Source of the DNA: Ambrosia x helenae
Taxonomy: Eukaryota > Streptophyta > Magnoliopsida > Asterales > Asteraceae
Direction: 5' to 3'
Assembly (NCBI GenBank): GCA_030844895.1
Contig: CM061232.1
Coordinates: 84,772,555-84,836,554, forward strand
DNA: 64,000 nucleotides
A program made the position numbers and the translations under genes. The stretch's first letter is position 1. The number at the start of each line of letters is the position of its first letter. Of the stretch, positions 45,115 to 57,709 are shown piece after piece. Below the pieces are notes generated by a model. That model was not told the origin of the DNA and did no database searches. It worked only from the letters and a program-made list of their open reading frames with translations.

Positions 45115-48100
45115 GAACAGGCGATGAATACTTGTCAATGAATTTTCTCACTTTAAATATCCGGGGGGTGTCGGGGCTTGACAAGTCTGGCTGGGTTCGG
45201 TCCTTAATTCGTGAGGGTAGAATTTCGTTTTTGGGTTTGCAAGAAACTCACATGGCGGGGGGGGGGGTCTGATTCTTTTTGTTCTCGTTTCTGGGGTAGG
45301 TCGGCTTTGTCTTCTGTTTCGGTGGATTCGGTGGGTAGATCCGGGGATTGGTGTCGGTTTGGGACCCGAATGTGTTCTCTATGCAGTCGGTGCTCACTGA
45401 TCGGTCCTTTATCCTGGTGTCGGGTTCCATCATCGGTGTTGCTGGGAATGTAAATGTCCTCAATGTTTATGCGCCTAATGAAACGGGATGTAGGAGGCAA
45501 CTGTGGGACAAGTTGGTGGATGTTGTTTCACAACGGGATGGTATTTGGATTGCCCTTGGAGACTTTAATGAGGTGAGGTGTCCCCAGGATCGTGTTAACT
45601 CTTCGTTTGAGTTCGTGGCTAATGTGCGGTGGTTCGAAGATCCGATGTCGGGTGGTAGGTTCACTTATATCTCGGATCACATGGAAATCAAGCTCAGCAA
45701 ATTGGACAGGATCTTTGTTTGCGGTGACTTTATGCGGTTGTGGCCGTTAGCTAACTTGCGAGTGTTGGAAAAGGGTATCTCGGACCATTGCCCGGTGCGG
45801 TTCACCTGTTCGAGCACTGATTTTGGCCCTTCTCCATTTCGGTTTTTCAATTCTTGGATTGGGGATAGTAATCTGGATGAGATTGTGGCAACTAGAGTTG
45901 GGTGTAGGTCTTCGGCTCTTAATGCAGACTTAGCCCTTTTGTTTGTTCTAAGGGTATTAAGGCTGACATAAAGTTATGGAGGGCTAGGGTCAAATTGTTG
46001 GAGGATAAAAACAGGGCTGTGATGATTAAAGCGATTGAAGATTTGGAGAAATTAGCCGAGGACGCCCACCGCTCGGCTGCTGAAAAACAGGTTCGTGTTG
46101 AGTTACGATCCAAAGTCTGTAAAATTGATATGAAAAGGGCGAAAGATCTTCAACAAAAGGCGCGCTTTAAGTGGGCAAAGTTTGGGGATGACAACTCATC
46201 ATTTTTTCACGGCATGGTTAATATACACCTTGCTCACCATCGTATAAATGGCCTGTTTTTCAACAATCAGTGGATATGCGAGCCGAATTTATTAAAGGCG
46301 GAGACAAGGAATTGGTTTAGGAGTTTTTTCAACGGATCGATCCGCAGACGGCCTTCATTTCAAGATTTGGGGCTGCCTAAGCTTTCCGAGGAAGATGCTA
46401 ATTTGCTTATTCGTCCTTTTTCGGCTGCGGAAGTTTTTGAGGCAGTCAAGGATTGTGATGGGTCAAAGGCGCCGGGGCCGGATGGGTTTACTCTCAAGTT
46501 CTTTAAAAAGTATTGGGATGTGTTGAAACTCGGTGTTATGAAAATGATGCAGGAATTTTATGTGACGGGTGATATTTCCGTTGGTTGTAACGCGTCCTTC
46601 ATCGCCTTGATCCCTAAGAAGATTGACCCCTCAACATTTGGATGATTTTCGGCCGATTTCCTTGGTTGGTTCGATCTATAAGATTTTGTCTAAGACTCTT
46701 ATGAATCGGCTCAAACCATGTATGACCTCCATCATATCTCTTACCCAGTCGGCTTTTGTGAGCGGCAGGTATATTCTTGATAGCCCAATTATTATCAGTG
46801 AAGTTGTTTCCTGGGCCAAAAAGGTGAAAAAGCAAGTCCTTTTATTTAAAGTCGACTTTCGGAAGGCGTACGATTCTTTAAATTGGAAGTTTCTTTTCCG
46901 AACCTTGGAGTTCATGGAGTTCCCTTCCAAATGGATTAATTGGATCAAAGGTTGTGTGACGTCGGCTAAGGGTTCGGTTTTAATTAATGGGTCGCCTACA
47001 GGTGAATTTTCTTTTAAGTGTGGGCTCCGGCAAGGGGATTCCCTTTCCCCTTTTCTGTTTATCTTGGCCATGGAGGTGGTTACGATGCTCTTAAAACGGG
47101 CGGTGAGTTTAGGGTTATTCCAGCCTATTAGACTTCCCAACGAAGGACCGTCTCTTTCCCACCTTTGTTACGTGGATGACATGATAATTATTGGGGAATG
47201 GTCCCGCGATAATGTTTCCAGCATTTGCCGATTTCTTAGGTGGCTGCACCTTTTATCCGGCCTGAATATTAATTATAATAAAAGTCTCCTTTTTGGCGTT
47301 GGTGTGGAGGCTCCAAAGGTGGTGAACATGGCCGATTTGCTGCATTGCAAGGTTGGTAAATTCCCTTTCGAATACTTAGGGATACCCCTTGGTGCGAACA
47401 TGAAGCGGGAGGTTTTCTGGGCTCCGGTCATTGATAAGTTTAAACGTAAGCTTTCCGCTTGGAAAGCGAAAAACTTGTCGATGGCGGGGAGGGTTACTTT
47501 AACCAAGGCGGTCCTTAGGAGCTTACCGTCATACTTTCTTTCCCTTTTGCCGGCCCCTAAGGTGGTCATTAAGAATTCGGAAGGCTTGCGTCGAGATTTT
47601 GTGTGGGGTAAAACGGGATCGAGGGCCAAAATTCGGTGGATACGTTGGGATAAGCTGCTTAAACCAAAGAAGGTGGGGGGTCTTAGCATCGGTAGTATCG
47701 AAGACTTTAATCTCGCGATGCTCGCCAAGTGGTGGTGGAAATTTAGAGATAATCCTAATCAATTGTGGGCGAAAGTGATCTCCTGTATCCATCATTCCGC
47801 CATTAATAATAAGATGGTTTCCTTAAAAAAAGGTGTTGTCGGGGTTTGAAAAGATATATGTGGTATCGAGGAGAAATTGTTAAAACGCGGCATTAGCATC
47901 CTGGATAAAGTGCAGGTTAAGGTGGGAGATGGCACGTTGACTCGGTTTTGGAAACACTTGGGTTGCTTGAGAGCCGCTCCGCTGTCTGTTCCCATATCTG
48001 TTCAAATTGGCTCCGAATAAAAACGCTTCCGTTAAGGATGTGTGGGTCGGGGTAGAGAATCAAATGCAGTGGGATTGGGGGCGGTATTTGGGTAGAATGG

Positions 48101-48720
48101 ATCTTCCACAGGTGGTGGATATGAAACATCTTATGGGCCAGGTCTCTTTGAATGGGGGCAAGGATGTTCGGTATTGGGCTAATGATTATGGTGTGCATTA
48201 CTCGGTTAAGGCGGTTAGACAAGATATTTGGCTGCTTCTGAGGAGAACCTGGCCACTTCGGTTTTCATTTGGAATTCGTGGGCTATCCCGAATCCGAAGG
48301 TAACCTGTTGCTGTGGAGGGCTGTCAACGGTAGAGTCGCGGTGAAATCTGAGTTGATGACTCGTGGCGTGTCTCTTCCTGACCCAACTTGTGCTCGCTGC
48401 AACCTTATGGTGGAGGATCCGGACCTTGTCTTTGTTAACTGTCTAATGGCATATCTTTGTTTGGGTCCGAATCCTGTTTCCGGATCATGTGAATTCTCTG
48501 TCGGAGTTGCTGAAAGTTTTTCTTAGAAGTCACGGGTCAAAGACCTGGAAGCGAGTCGTCTATACCATAGCTGATGCTACTGTTTGGAGAATCTGGGCTG
48601 CCCGTAACGCGAAGGTCTTTGAAGACAAGTTTCTCCCCCTCGTGTGTCGGTGGACCTTATCAAAGAAGACTCGTATTTGTGGGTGTGTTCGAGGTCTAAG
48701 CTGACTACCATAGATTGGAT
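45115..48720 (+). pseudogene. LINE ORF2 (endonuclease and reverse transcriptase)
   Basis: The endonuclease starts 'MNFLTLNIRGVSGLDKSGWV' (45138) and continues, after a frameshift at the G11 run (45257-45267), with 'ALGDFNEVRCPQDR', 'SKLDRIFV' and 'ISDHCPVRF' (catalytic Asp/Asn/His context; to about 45800). The reverse transcriptase (about 46440-47640) has 'KAPGPDGFTLKFFKKYW', 'FRPISLVGSIYKILSKTL', 'VDFRKAYDSLNW', 'GLRQGDSLSPFLFILAMEV' and the active site 'CYVDDMIIIGE' (about 47168-47200). A frame change at about 46635 splits it. The C-terminal zf-RVT region with 'LLWRAVNGRVAVKSELM' and 'CARCNLMVEDPDLVFVNC' is near 48310-48440. The catalytic Asp pair is intact, but the frame breaks prevent a full protein. 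Confidence 0.88.
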
Positions 48721-48797
48721 TAGTTGGCTGAATTTTGATGTTTCTTTTTGGTTGTAAGGGTCTGTATAAAGCGTTTTGCCAGTTAAAAAAATATATA

Positions 48798-49707
48798 TTA
48801 AGAAAAGTTTCCACACTTGTTGATGTTCTTTAGATGATTAAACTACGATTATACCAACACTCCTACTCCTATTTATTTAAAGTTCTTTGCAGACCCTCGG
48901 TTCCGTCTTCTCGACTTTGGGAACCACCATAAACTTAAAAGGTCATTCGTACACACCGTTCAAATTTTCACAACCACCAGTTAAAAAAAAAAAAAACTGA
49001 AAATTCCGGTTTAAGCAAGCTTCAAAGTGGGTCTAGCAGTTTATGTGTGTGCTGTATATGACTAAAAACTCAGGTATACACGTAAATCATGAAAGCAAAC
49101 TTCACGAATACTAATCATTTCTTCAATTACTAGTATGATTCACAACATTACAATAACAATGAATAAAAGTAAATTACGAATAGGATAAAAGAAATGAGAT
49201 TTTAGCATACCTAAATATTCCGAGACCACAATTCCAGCAAGGAATGAAAGATTGAATTGCCATGGAATCTTGTAACAGAAGAAGCTCCCACGTGCACACA
49301 ATTTCATGGCATAGATTCGTAGGTTGCAAAGGAGGTCAAAACACTAAAACCGTAACTGGTTACGAAGATCGGTCGGAAAAACAAACAGTGTGATAAATGT
49401 TTGGGAGAGAGATATCCAACGAATTTGATGGTGTGTTCTGAGAAGAAATGGTGCTAGTAGGTTAAACCGTGTGTGTGTATATATATATATATATATACAC
49501 TATGTATATATATATACTATGTATTACTGATAGAGGAACTTTTAATTTGGAAGGAAATGAACGTTCAAGATTATATGAGATTTGTCCATTTTCTAGAGTA
49601 ATGGAAAAACTAAAATGATTTAAAAAAAAAATTAATAAACATATAAACTGGCGGTGGTTGCTTCCAACGATAGAACTTTTAAATTTTAAAATGTGGAGTT
49701 TATTTTA

Positions 49708-49744
<37 letters not shown>

Positions 49745-51072
49745 TAAAGTTATTTATTGATAAAGTTAGTTTTCTATTTAAAAAAGTTACACCAAAGTTA
49801 TTCGTTCATTTCTTATGAAATTAGAAAAAGAAAAATATATTTAAAAAAAAATATTTTACACCAAGTGATGTATTAATAAAACAATTACAATATGAAACAT
49901 GATTTCATATCTTTTAAACTTGTGTTTAGATTCCTGAGTTGCGGCAGTATCGTTAAACCAATAAAGTAAACAAAAAACGTAATCGCAATATTTTTGTACT
50001 ATCTTAATAACAAAATTGACGTGCGTATGATATTTACAATAAATAACACACGATTGGTTTTAATATTTATAAAAATAGTTTAGACCTTATCAAAAAAATG
50101 CAAACAAAAGCTAAGTGTACCATATCACATAAGTAGTAAAGCAAAGATATGAACAAAATATCATTTCATGAACGCAGACATATGTAATAGTATTGAAACG
50201 TTGTCCCCAATTACCAGAAAGAGCTAGTTGGAATTTGTTTAAACTAAATTAACTAAAATACTAAATTAAGAAATGTAAGATTTCAAATACAAAACACATA
50301 TGTAAGTATACTATATAAACAACCTAAGCATGTTAACTACATAACATATGAAATAAAGGCGCCAGATCAACATTCCCATTTTCATAAAATTAGTATCCTT
50401 TTTGTGAATCCTAACATGACAACTATTCGAAAAACCTAACACGATAAATACACGTTAACCTCCTAAAATTGTTTATTGGCGAGCTATCGATATAATCTCA
50501 TGCAAATCTTCTAAAGATAAGTTATCATCCGTTAAGAGTTTTCTAACCTCACTAATCAAGGAAAGCAATACCGAACACACAATACAACCACCGAGACCAG
50601 CATAAAGTAGAGCATATCACAAACTATTCCATTTTACCAACTTTGAATACAAATATACTTAGATCGTCATTTTAACCAAAATAACTAACAAAGATTATCA
50701 ATCGTGTCAAAGATCATAAACAACACCATTAAGCTATTTAAACCCTTTTACGTGTAGATAATCATTCCTGATCATTATTCACCTGCCTTTAACCAAACCA
50801 ATACCCGTCTCCAGTTTCGTGGTGTAAACATATCAACAAGTTAACTAGTTTACTACAGATTGATTAACCAGACGGTTTTTCAAAATGTACCCGACTAACA
50901 CAACACAATAAACATCAAAGTCACCCGAACATAACCACGAATCCAACAACAATGAAACATGTTTGCAATATGATCATCGAGATTATAACTTGAAAAACGC
51001 CAATTCATACAAAGCAAGATAATCATACAAACGATTGTTTAAATTACTATATACTATTGTTTTTACCCGTAG
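48798..51072. other. AT-rich stretch with a possible minus-strand promoter/exon
   Basis: On the minus strand, 49480-49200 reads as TA-rich promoter, a leader matching 27.43-27.59 kb, an ATG (49263) opening 'MAIQSFIPCWNCGLGIF', and a donor GTATGCT near 49207. It may be a first exon of an old gene, but no downstream exon could be linked to it. The rest (49.5-51.07 kb) shows no coding or repeat signature beyond an AAT microsatellite. Confidence 0.3.
49708..49743. repeat. (AAT)n microsatellite
   Basis: About 12 tandem AAT units. Confidence 0.95.
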
Positions 51073-51824
51073 TGTCACACCCACAAGTTTCCACTGCGGG
51101 GTTTATACCGCGAGGCGCATGACACACCAGGATCCCCATAGCTATAAGTCATATGAATGAATCTAAATGCCCAAACCATTTAGTTCGATTTCAAAATCCA
51201 AGTTTAATAACCAATCAAAAGTTTAAGTAATGCGGAAGCGAATCAAAACAGTTAAGGTAAATAGTCATTCGCAAAACAAAAGCGCCCAAGCCAAAGTAAA
51301 AGTTATGCAAACGATAAAACTAGCTTAATAATGTTCAATAACCCTTGACACAATGATGCATCACCTAGCGTGCTCCAAACCTACCGACCTGCAAATGCAT
51401 GCTAGCGTGTGTCAACATAAAGTCGGCGAGTTCACAGTGTAAGTAGTAAAGTAAAGTTTCCAAAGTTGTAAAACACCACCAGTTTCTATGCTTGCCAGGG
51501 GTAGTTAACCCACTCAATATAACTAAACAGGAATATTATTGGGAACATATAGAAGTTGTTAATTTGCCTTAGTACTAGTGTCTATCAACACTAGTAGGAA
51601 AAATGTGGTTAGAAGTTCATGCCCGTGACCCAAGCACCTCAGTCATGAGGTTGCTGCACAACCTTATAGCGCTCCTAACTAATACCCCGTTCGTCTCCAA
51701 TGTGCAAGGACTTTCAAGTGATAGACGTGTTTAGTTCACAAAGGGAAAAAGGTTGCAAAACTGATAAAAACCCCATTCACACAAGTAATCAAAGTATCCC
51801 AAAACCGGGATTGTAAAGTAGTCC
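51073..51824 (-). mobile_element. Family B LTR fragment
   Basis: Starts TGTCACACCCACAAGTTTCC at 51073 and matches the 3' end of the family B LTRs at 17103 and 63559 (both read CGCGAGGCGC nearby). About 750 bp remain. It ends where a Helitron fragment begins. No primer site adjoins the end, so it is a solo or 3' LTR remnant. Confidence 0.75.
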
Positions 51825-51929
51825 CAAAAAAATTGTGGGTTTGGGTCGGGTCTGGGATTAGGTGATACCCGACCCAATTACCCTTTTTTTATATTAGAAT
51901 ACGATAACTTATGGCAAAGATTTGTTTAA

Positions 51930-51968
<39 letters not shown>

Positions 51969-52074
51969 CATTAATCATATATTGGCAGATGCCATTTTTA
52001 TAGTTTAGATACTTCTAATTTTATTCACTTTACTTAGATTTCTCAACCCGGGACACTCCCGGGGTATAAACTAG
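51825..52074 (+). mobile_element. Helitron 3' fragment
   Basis: Plus-strand 3' end: hairpin CCCGGGA-CAC-TCCCGGG (52047-52063), 7 bp, then CTAG (52071-52074) followed by T. It is about 90% identical, in inverted orientation, to 404-700 including the (AAT)n run. The 5' half is missing. Confidence 0.75.
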
Positions 52075-52836
52075 TCTTTAAATAAACCATTCCACTGTAT
52101 TACGCAGCGTTCGTGTTTATCTTTGTATACGCTTTTGTTCGTGTATATGAATTTACTATAACTTTGTATCTTATAATTGTTCGTATACTATATTAGTAGT
52201 TCCTATCACTACCTACCACCATCAACTCCCACCACAAATCACCATCACCAACGGCTTCCTTTAAACCTGCAAATTGAAACCCCAAACTTGCAAAACTCCC
52301 AAACCTGCAAACCCTTAAACCTGCAAAACCCCAAAAACTGCAAAAATTGTAGGACCGTCACGGATGATCCAGATATTACGGTTTTGACACGAAACGAGTG
52401 CGGAATCCTCGGTTCGCGGTTTAAGCAACAAATATATAAAACACACACAATGACGAGTTGCTCAGATCTGGTTTTCAATGAAAATATTATATTAAACAGA
52501 GCTCGAGTGTTACAAATACAATCTGATCATCAAACACCAAGTTTTTCTCTCTAAATAAACAAAATGAACAACTCATGTGATTAGGGCAACGTGTGGACCT
52601 ATTATAGGCCTAGCTAGTCGGCCCAGGCCCACGGGGCGACTAGCAATACGTCACACGAGTAGCCAGGCGATTAGCATCATACTCTCCTAGAAACCACACA
52701 ACTAGCAAAGCTAGTCGTGTATAACTTTCTTACTCATGTGAACTAATTACAAAAATGCTCTTAATCATATTTATGTGCTATAAGCAACTCGATTAACCTA
52801 GCAAACTACCTATCACTAGCTAGGGACATACAAATA
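52075..52836 (-). other. LTR-like fragment, no coding domain
   Basis: Contains a promoter-like block (listed separately) and, downstream of it on the minus strand, a leader-like stretch with 'GAGAGAAAAACTTGG' (about 52555-52535). The frames at 52177 and 52245 show no domain. The full LTR limits were not found. Confidence 0.35.
52598..52732 (-). promoter_or_regulatory. GACTAGC/GCTAGTC cluster upstream of a TATA box
   Basis: Minus-strand CCTATAATAGG at 52598-52608. Upstream of it are CTAGTCG, CGACTAGC and the pair ACTAGC-AAA-GCTAGT (about 52611-52730), with an additional GGCGATTAGC. Same layout as the other LTR promoters in this window. Confidence 0.5.
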
Positions 52837-52842
52837 ATGCAC

Positions 52843-53000
52843 TTACATAAATCGGCATCCTCCCAGCTTGCAAACCTTAGACGAAGATGGAGAAGACAAT
52901 GCACCACCAACAGGGAGAGGTGTGCAAAACCCGTAGGTGCCAGTACTTCTTCCGGCGTCGTCACTGGCGACCCTTGGATTGTTCATAGGATCGTATCTCG
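52843..53000 (-). pseudogene. Possible C-terminal gene fragment
   Basis: A minus-strand frame ends 'KVCKLGGCRFM' stop after a Ser/Gly/Pro-rich stretch ('GGALSSPSSS'). It has more balanced codon use than its surroundings. I do not recognise a family. The upstream part of the same frame (beyond 53000) is low-complexity His/Pro sequence from a GGT repeat and is not believable as protein. Confidence 0.2.
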
Positions 53001-53486
53001 TGTATATGAGGAGAAGTATGAAGTGGGGTTGCTTGTTTATTGTAAGAGTTTGAAATTTATTGGTGAAGCATCCAGGTTTAAATGCTTTACAGGTTTGGAT
53101 AAAGCGGATGGTGATGGTGATTGTGATGGAAGTTGGTGGTCGTGGTGGTAGTGGTGGTGCAATAGCGGTAAAAGAGGGTAGGGAAGGAAGATGGTTGCGA
53201 TGGTGGTGGTTGCCATGGTGGTTGCCAAATGTGAATTTTTTTAACACGTCAACCTCCACATAAATATCCACCCCATCATATACTAACGGAGTTAGTCTTT
53301 AGTTAACAAAAGCTTGTTGGAGGACGATATGTCAAAGTTGCGACCTCCAGCACATATTTCGTTTGCTGGGACTGGCAGCAACCAACATCGGATACTTGGG
53401 ATTATTTAATTCCATTACTCTATTCCAGTATTATACATGTATATATACAATTATTTAAAAAGCAATGTTTGTAGCAGCTAATTGGT

Positions 53487-53640
53487 TACTTGGTTGATGG
53501 AGTCATTGGCTATCATTGGCCTATTGAAGGAAAAAATGTTACTGGCTTGATGGAGTGGTTGGCTGTCATTAGCCAATTGGAGGAAAAAAATGTTACTTGG
53601 TTGATGGAGTTGTTGACTGGCACTAGCTAGTTGGAGAAAA
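53487..53640 (+). repeat. Tandem repeat of about 54 bp, three copies
   Basis: Three units beginning 'TTGATGGAGT' (about 53495, 53548, 53602) with an A-rich end (GGAAAAAATGTTACT). Confidence 0.85.
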
Positions 53641-53655
53641 CAATGGGAAAAAATA

Positions 53656-54130
53656 CTTAGGGTCTGTTTGGTATGGGGGTAATGGAATGGAATGCACAAG
53701 GGAATGGAATGTACAAAGGAATGAAATGGATCATTAATTTTTATTGTTTGATAGGCAAGAAAAACATGAAGGAATAAAATTAACGGCGAGTAGTGGCGCC
53801 GTAGCGTGGGTGGGCTGCCGCAATGGTGGTCAGAGGTGGTGGTAGCGTTGGGCGGCGATAGTGGATTGTGATGGTGGTCGGTGGAGGTGGGTGGTGGCGG
53901 TGGTTGATGTGTAACCGTTGTTGTCGATGGGTGGCGGTGGTCAGCGATGGTGGGTGACTGTAGTGGTCGGTGGGTGGCGGTGGTGGTGGTCGGTGGAGGC
54001 AGCGGTTGTCGGTGGTTGCTGGTGGTTAGTAGCAGTGGGTGGTTTTAGTGGTCGGTAGGTGGCGATGTCGTTGATGGCGGGTGGCGGCAAATCACTTTGG
54101 ATAAGTGGATTAGGTTGGATTTGTTAGAGT
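53656..54130 (+). mobile_element. GGT-rich MITE-like repeat, copy 3
   Basis: Begins TTA|GGGTCTGTTTGGTATG, which resembles Tourist/Harbinger or hAT MITE ends. GGAATGGAATG repeats, then 'AGGAATAAAATTAACGGCGAG' and GGTGG low-complexity sequence follow, as in copies 1 and 2. No matching right terminal repeat was found. Confidence 0.45.
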
Positions 54131-54359
54131 TGCACCTCTATATGGACATGGTACATGATAAGGATCTATAGAGACGTAAAATTAAGGTTACGGACTTGTA
54201 GAACATGGTTTATTTGTGTCTTAACTTTGTTGTATGGGTTTAGATTTCCTAAACTTAAGGTAGACTTTGCATGCGATTGTCTTTTCGCATCTATGTATAT
54301 ATGTGGTTTTATGAATTTTTATATTTGTTTCTATTTTACTATGTTACTCATCCACTACC

Positions 54360-57324
54360 TAGTGGCGGACCAAGGAATTTTTTTCATGGGGTGCGGACTC
54401 ATAGACCTTATATAGGTCGTTTATCCATCAGGTGGCCTGGTTTAGGTCGGGTCGACTCGTATACCAAAAATAATAATACTAAAATTATAAAATCAACTAA
54501 AGGAAACCAAAAGCCTAAATGTAATTTAAACGTCATTACATATGCATAACAAAATTATAAATTTAAAGTTGTTCTCTTCGGGTCTTCATTTTTTGGAATC
54601 TATCTATAACATCTTCAATCTCCACATTTCTAAGCAACTCCTTTTTCAAGAAAAGCAATACAACTATCATTTAAATTCTCATCACCAATCCTATTACGCA
54701 AATCGTTCTTTACAAACTTCATTGCCGAAAAGCTTCTTTCAACGGTTGCGGTTGGGACGGGTAATGTGAGAGCTAGCTTCAATAAACGATACACCAATAT
54801 AAAGTTAAGGTGTTTCTTTGTTTCAACCATCAATTGTACAAGACTTGATAAACCATTCAATTTGGCAAATCTTGTATCCGTTTATACATTATCAATGTAG
54901 CTCTCAAGTTCAACCGGAAGTCCTCTTTTTTCTTCATCATCAAAATCATGAGGATACATCTCGGCTAATCGTAGTAATTATCTAACATCAAACGCAACAA
55001 AATTATCGTAAGGACTCAGGCTATGAATCTAAACAAGTAACTCGGATGTTACCTCGTTAAAGCGGTTTCCAAACTCTTGGATTTGCATATCTAGAACCAA
55101 ATTGAAGCATTCAACCTTATAATAGTGGCGAAGTGTGATGTTTGTCTTTTTTCTTGGCATCCTTATGTCAACATATTCTCCATCCATGTTTACCCCTTCA
55201 AGTTCATGCTTATCACAAAAATGATTAACTAACTTTAAGGACTTGTCAAAACCCTCCAATCTAAACTTTGTAAGTTGGTTCTTGGTAGTAGAAATTAATG
55301 AAACCGCATTCAACAAATCTTGATCTTTCCCTTGAAGACATTGGGACAATGTATTTGTCATGTCTAGAATATGCAACATCAAGTGTAAGTAGAATACAAA
55401 CTTGTATTTTTTTTCATCTCCATCAAAAGTCTATCCGCTTGGCTAGTATTAGAAGTAGTGTGACTAGAATATTTAATATATACAAGCACTTCCAGAACCG
55501 GTGTATATAAAGTAATCAAACGAGAAAGAGTCTTACAATAGGAACTCCAACATGTATTTTCGGCCTTTGAAAGTGAGAGTTCTTGATTCAACCCACTCCC
55601 GGTGGTAACAAGGTTATTTTCCACGTATTCTTTTTTGTCTTTCGCGAAGCTTGTCTTGTCTTTTGCAAGACGCACATATGACATTTGTCAAAGACCCTAC
55701 CATTTCGAGAAGTCTCCAAATTTCCAAGTGTTTTGTTACAATCGCCTTAACAACAGGTTGAAGTTGGTGTGCAAAAAAATGAACATAGAAAGCCGAAACA
55801 TTATCCTTTAAAATTAGAGCTCTTAATCCACACTCGACATGTTACTTGTGTCATCATAACCTTGGCCTTTAATCCTAGCCAAATTCAACCATTTTGGCCT
55901 AATAAATCCTCAATGGCGGATTTTAGAGTTAATGCGGACGTCTCTATGACATGAACAAGCCCAATTAATTGTTCCTTGACCACCCCACATTTAGTAACAT
56001 ATCGAATAACCACGACCACTTCTTCCTTCTTAGACACATCACTTGATTCATCAACTAGTAAAGAAAAAACATCATCTACAAGATCTTCAAAAAATTGTTT
56101 TAGTATCTCTTGAGCAAAACAATGTTTAAGATCATTTTGAATCTTTGGACTTGTCATTTGGTTATTCCCCAGTACATTCCCTAAGATAATCTTACCAATA
56201 TCTTCGTTTATTTCACCCATTAATTCTAAAGATTCCAAGAAATTTACTTTATTTAATGATTTTTTTATTCATCATGACCACGAAATGCTGCTCCTTGATT
56301 CATTAATTTTTTTATAAATCTACAAGAAGCACCTAATCTAACTCGGTATTCATGCTTTTCCCTTTCAGTACGTTTATCAACCTTGGCCTTAATGGATTGC
56401 TTTTTGTTAATCAAATCGTTACACTTTTTCAAGCATTTGTAGCGCAAGCTATCAACTTCACCCATATGTTTTGTAAGGGTCTCATGAATTTTTTTCAAAT
56501 TATTACACCCTTGGGAAATAAACGTGTCCCTATGATCTCCAAAGGCCCCCTAAACAAATAGCAACATAAGAAAAAACACATGCTCCGATTTTATACTATA
56601 CTCTAACCATCCCTTATACGTATCATACCAAGTTTCTTTAAATCGTCTTATCTCAACACCAAACATTGATTTTGGAAATTCTATACCTTGTGGTTGCTAT
56701 GGTCCTCTAAGTATGTATGCCCTTCTGATTTTATGTCGTTGATTAACATTATATGATGAAATCGGTTTCCTATCGGTATGATCCGTACGAAGAGTATCCA
56801 AGTCAAGGCATTCAGGAGTTTTTAAAGATGATTCTCCACTTTTCCATCTAAGAAACTGTTCCATAATAATATTGTTCATCTAAAACAAAACCAAAATTAC
56901 AATATAAAAACCCCAAACAAAACCAAAATTACGATATAAAAACCCATAATAATATTGCTCATCTAGTCATCTAATAATATTCACATAATCACATTTACTT
57001 AATTACCTTTTAGAGTTTTGTTGGATTTGTTCAATTGTATGTGAATTGTGTTTCTTCAATTCTTTGTCAACATCACAGCCTCACTTACAAGTTCCAATAT
57101 TGCTCCTTTGTTCTATATTGCTCCTTTGTTTATTGTCGGGGATCAGAAGAAGTGGGGAGGGAGGGAGATGAAGACGGACATGTTTTTTTTTGTGATTCTT
57201 TGTTTAGCGATCTTCAGGTTTAGTTTTTTTTCATGTTAATCAATATTAAAACGCGTTACACATGTAGGTTTATTATAAACTTTGGGCTTGGGTTCATTTT
57301 TGAAACTGGACTACTAACTAATAA
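54360..57324 (-). mobile_element. hAT element, right end cut by an LTR retrotransposon
   Basis: The left end TAGTGGCGGACCAAGGAAT (54360-54378) is the usual terminal sequence of the ZMYM/TTF-type hAT group. It contains a decayed hAT transposase on the minus strand. No matching right end appears before 57325, where the family B LTR begins, so the remaining piece should lie beyond that element, outside the window. Confidence 0.65.
54630..56879 (-). pseudogene. hAT transposase (TTF-type zinc finger, hAT dimerisation), decayed
   Basis: The minus-strand protein starts 'MNNIIMEQFLRWKSGE' (56879). The TTF-type region 'RRAYILRGP' with 'FPKSMFGVEIRRFKETWYDT' follows after one stop. Helix-rich 'KIHETLTKHMGEVDSLRY' comes next, then the DDE-type core 'LVDESSDVSKKEEVVVVIRY' (about 56090). 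'CWSSYCKTL' follows (about 55550), and the C-terminal hAT dimerisation domain reads 'LKLALTLPVPTATVERSFSA', then 'DLRNRIGDENLNDS' (about 54790-54650). At least five stops split it. Length without stops would be about 740 residues, normal for this family. Confidence 0.88.
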
Positions 57325-57709
57325 TGTGACACCCGGCATATTTGACTTGACATATTTAAACTTATAAGTCTACCTTAGCGAGAAACAGTTTATTTACGTA
57401 CTTAACTGGGTTAGTTGAGTCAGGGTTTTCTTACGTATTGTCCAGGGTTCAATGATCTGGAGGATCATTGGTGTCTTTTACATACACACGACTCTTGAGT
57501 CCCGTTGTTGGTGAATTACATAAACTAGATTAAGTGTTATGCGTAGATTGTTTCTTATGTGGTGGATTATATGCAAATACGTGTTTAAATGATGTGTAGA
57601 TGATTGTCCATGCTTATATATGTTAAACATAGATTAGGATTACATGTTCACGTGTTAGGGTACGTTAAAATGTGCTAAACACGACAAACTGGAAATCAGG
57701 GAAAAAGGT

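Larger units (their letters stand above)
43283..48797 (+). mobile_element. L1-type LINE, nearly full length, frameshifted
   Basis: ORF1 carries an RRM domain. ORF2 has the order AP endonuclease, reverse transcriptase, zf-RVT, which defines plant L1 elements. The 3' end is a short A-rich tail (48784-48798). The 5' end is uncertain: a block with 'GAGGCGGCGACAACAACTAT' at 43297 has extra copies at 43177 and 40540. No TSD was found. At least four frameshifts or stops make it inactive. Confidence 0.88.

Noticed and set aside
52837..53271. Two opposite-strand frames of over 100 codons
   Set aside because: Most of both is His/Pro or Gly/Val low-complexity sequence from a GGT repeat; only the last 50 codons of the minus frame are kept, as a weak fragment.
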